Below, one piece after another: positions 20,558-21,735 of a DNA stretch of 21,735 nucleotides. The position numbers were made by a program, and so were the translations under genes. Under the pieces are notes generated by a model. It was given only the letters and a program-made list of their open reading frames with translations. It ran no database searches and was not told the DNA's origin. The stretch's first letter is position 1. Each line of letters begins with the position of its first letter. The stretch is from Candidatus Pacearchaeota archaeon (lineage in GTDB: Archaea; Nanoarchaeota; Nanoarchaeia; Pacearchaeales; GW2011-AR1): the NCBI GenBank assembly GCA_002690445.1, contig NZER01000379.1:1-21735 (forward strand), given 5' to 3'.

Positions 20558-20721
20558 GGCAGTTAGATGTATATTGTAATTGGTGCATGAAGTATTTCAA
20601 GACTATTAATACTTTACGCACCACTTACGATTACTTTGAACTGATTGGACACAAGGGAGATAAATGTAGAGCTTGTCAGAAGAAAGAAGTTTACGAAATG
20701 TGGGATAAATTGGGTGATTGA
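20554..20721 (+). CDS. 55-residue CxxC/CxxC zinc-ribbon microprotein
   Basis: ATG 20554 overlaps the previous stop by ATGA. The product carries VYCNWCMKYF (C8-x2-C11) and DKCRACQKKE (C38-x2-C41), 26 residues apart, a classic zinc ribbon, with the linker TLRTTYDYFELIGHKG forming the intervening strands. It ends two bases before the next start. Microproteins of this form often bind nucleic acid or another protein in virus replication. Role unknown. Confidence 0.68.
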   Translation: MRQLDVYCNWCMKYFKTINTLRTTYDYFELIGHKGDKCRACQKKEVYEMWDKLGD

Positions 20722-20722
20722 A

Positions 20723-21148
20723 ATGTTAGAGGAGAAAATACCAAAAGGTGTAGTATTTGGAGTGTTTGATGTATTTCATATAGGCCATGTTAAAATGTTA
20801 GAATGGGCTAAAACCCAAGTGGATTACTTAATTGTGGGGGTTAACAGTGGAATAAATTTAGCACCTCATAAAAATAAACCAATTTTGAATCCAGAAGAAA
20901 GGTTATATTTAGTATCATCATGTAAATATGTTGATGAAGCGTTTATTTTTGATACTGAAGAACAGTTGCACGCATATCAGGAAGAACATCTTGATTATGC
21001 AAGAATTGTTGGTAGTGACCATGATAATAAATTTAGTGGTGATTTCCTCCCAATAGAAACTGTGTTAATGCATGACAGAGGACATGGTTATTCTAGTTCA
21101 GAAATGAGAAAAAGAATTTGGAAAGCAGAAAATGACAAAAATATGTGA
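20723..21148 (+). CDS. Cytidylyltransferase-like nucleotidyltransferase
   Basis: A 141-residue protein of the cytidylyltransferase-like (HxGH) superfamily, which transfers NMP from a nucleotide triphosphate to a small phosphate ester. ATG 20723 follows GGTGATTGAA; the frame is open further upstream, but that part overlaps the zinc-ribbon gene. The motif GVFDVFHIGHVKML (13-26) holds HxGH at H19-H22. NPEERLYLV (56-64) and YSSSEMRKRI (123-132) match the ER and [ST]-S-S/T-x-x-R motifs. Length and layout are close to glycerol-3-phosphate cytidylyltransferase (TagD) and archaeal FAD synthetase. The product could be a CDP- or ADP-linked precursor, possibly for the glycosyltransferase cassette. Confidence 0.83.
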   Translation: MLEEKIPKGVVFGVFDVFHIGHVKMLEWAKTQVDYLIVGVNSGINLAPHKNKPILNPEERLYLVSSCKYVDEAFIFDTEEQLHAYQEEHLDYARIVGSDHDNKFSGDFLPIETVLMHDRGHGYSSSEMRKRIWKAENDKNM

Positions 21149-21269
21149 TGGCTGTTGGAAATGGAAAGAGTTCGGTAAGAAGTGTTACGTCTTCTGGGAG
21201 AACAAATCCTGTTGCACAATGTGGCAAAGTGACGAAACACAACCTACCGAACTCAAGGGAGAACTGTAA
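21132..21269 (+). CDS. 45-residue cysteine-rich microprotein
   Basis: ATG 21132 lies inside the end of the nucleotidyltransferase gene (17-base overlap). The product starts MTKICDGCWKWKEFGKKCYV, then FWENKSCCTMW. Five cysteines (C5, C8, C18, C27, C28) with a C-x2-C pair suggest a metal-binding knuckle. Its last part (QSDETQPTELKGEL) is acidic. It is the last rightward gene before a hairpin terminator. Confidence 0.55.
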   Translation: MTKICDGCWKWKEFGKKCYVFWENKSCCTMWQSDETQPTELKGEL

Positions 21270-21293
21270 AAAGATTAATATAATAGTTCCGTT

Positions 21294-21331
21294 ACATTTA
21301 CAATTTCAATTCCCAATGTAAATGTGGTTTT
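21294..21331. terminator. Hairpin terminator between convergent operons
   Basis: ACATTTACA (21294-21302) and TGTAAATGT (21317-21325) form a perfect 9-bp stem, extendable by two T-G pairs, around a 14-base loop, followed by GGTTTTTTC. This would end rightward transcription after the microprotein gene. The hairpin lies within the 3' end of the leftward gene (stop at 21298), so leftward transcripts contain it too; their T-run is weaker (CTTTTTAC at 21266-21273 read leftward). Confidence 0.72.
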
Positions 21332-21519
21332 TTCTTCATTTTACAACAAAGATTATCAGGAATGTCCTTACCTTCAGCTGATAATCTTAAAATCTCTACT
21401 TGTAAGTGTCTATCTTCTATTTCTTCTTCTAACTTCTCAATCTCATTTTCTAACTCAGTGATCTCTTTACTAGTAGATTTCATGATGTTCTTTAACGTAT
21501 CTTGTAATTCTTTATTCAT
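21298..21519 (-). CDS. Coiled-coil protein (leftward operon)
   Basis: A 73-residue protein on the minus strand. ATG at 21519 follows GGAGGTG on that strand; a GTG three codons earlier lies within the ribosome site and is less likely. The product is MNKELQDTLKNIMKSTSKE, then ITELENEIEKLEEEIEDRHL, an evident coiled coil, and a C-terminal part with two cysteines (NLCCKMKKKPHLHWELKL). Its start overlaps the VWA gene stop (ATGA). Its end contains the shared terminator hairpin. Probably a dimeric partner of an operon protein; function unknown. Confidence 0.68.
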   Translation of the reverse strand: MNKELQDTLKNIMKSTSKEITELENEIEKLEEEIEDRHLQVEILRLSAEGKDIPDNLCCKMKKKPHLHWELKL

Positions 21520-21735
21520 CTTTCCCACCTCCGTTTAACGAGAGTTGTTTTCTCTCTTTGTCCTAGTGCTTGTAGAATTAGGTTTGTTAACTCTTTATGT
21601 AGATTATCATTATTATTAAAGTAGTAACTAGTAGGGTAAATTTCGTTAAGTGCTTTCTCAGTGCAACCTTCAATCCCAATACCGATTACCTTGATACCAT
21701 ACCTTTCAGCTATCTCAACGGACTTCTTCGTATCA
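21516..21735 (-). CDS. VWA-domain protein, C-terminal end only (partial)
   Basis: The minus strand is open from the window edge to TGA 21518-21516, 73 codons. It reads EIAERYGIKVIGIGIEG (from residue 6), then TEKALNEIYPTSYYFNNNDN and LHKELTNLILQALGQR. The helix, then strand with the IGIGI phrase, then the [LI]-x-x-I-Y-P phrase and final helix are the end of a von Willebrand factor A domain, close to CobT-like VWA proteins that in many phages pair with a MoxR-type AAA+ ATPase. The MIDAS motif and start would lie beyond 21735. It is coupled to the coiled-coil gene by ATGA. Confidence 0.68.
   Translation of the reverse strand, partial: DTKKSVEIAERYGIKVIGIGIEGCTEKALNEIYPTSYYFNNNDNLHKELTNLILQALGQREKTTLVKRRWER

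Noticed and set aside
20645..20722. N-terminal extension of the nucleotidyltransferase
   Set aside because: It overlaps the zinc-ribbon gene, and the enzyme family starts just before the GVFDVFHIGH motif, fitting ATG 20723.

Overview
This window is a tightly packed segment of a tailed, siphovirus-like virus genome (Caudoviricetes) or an integrated copy of one. It is AT-rich, and nearly every gene from 1 to 21269 reads rightward, with ATGA or TAATG stop/start overlaps and GGAGG-type ribosome sites. I see a tail tube protein and a tape measure protein but no sheath gene, so the tail is probably non-contractile. Terminase, portal and capsid genes are not present and probably lie left of base 1. 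No rRNA, tRNA, IS element, CRISPR array or integrase was seen.

The host is uncertain, with some lean toward an archaeon. For an archaeal host: arginine is mostly AGG/AGA; one gene has a TTTAAATA box about 26 nt before its ATG, the spacing of leaderless archaeal promoters; the primase has a four-cysteine module like the iron-sulfur domain of archaeal/eukaryotic PriL; and an XPF/ERCC4-type nuclease carries a homing-endonuclease-associated repeat. Against it: at least two good hairpin plus T-run terminators of bacterial style.

Layout. 1-3396: end of the head module, head-tail connectors, tail completion protein (HK97 gp10 family) and tail tube protein, with a free-standing HNH gene among them, closed by an intrinsic terminator. 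3464-6125: an accessory cassette inserted between tail tube and tail chaperone, holding a GT-B glycosyltransferase, a second HNH protein and two SAM methyltransferases. 6122-13026: tail assembly chaperone with a likely +1 frameshift, a short tape measure protein, distal tail and hub proteins, and fibre/collar proteins ending in two paralogues. 13023-14442: small proteins, several membrane-spanning (possible lysis genes) and one a 33-residue zinc ribbon. 14511-17018: a ribbon-helix-helix regulator and a primase-helicase. 17019-17300: a CpG-rich, repeat-dense segment that is my best candidate for a replication origin. 17301-21269: replication/recombination and accessory genes (ssDNA-binding-like protein, zinc-ribbon microproteins, ERCC4 nuclease, winged helix protein, nucleotidyltransferase). 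21298-21735: a convergent leftward operon with the end of a VWA-domain protein and a coiled-coil protein.

The left half builds the tail and adsorption apparatus. The cassette and the nucleotidyltransferase could modify virion or host glycans or small molecules. The right half replicates and processes DNA. Many of the genes are under 60 codons and easily missed; nine CDS-type entries here are of that kind, and four of them carry paired-cysteine (zinc-ribbon-like) motifs.
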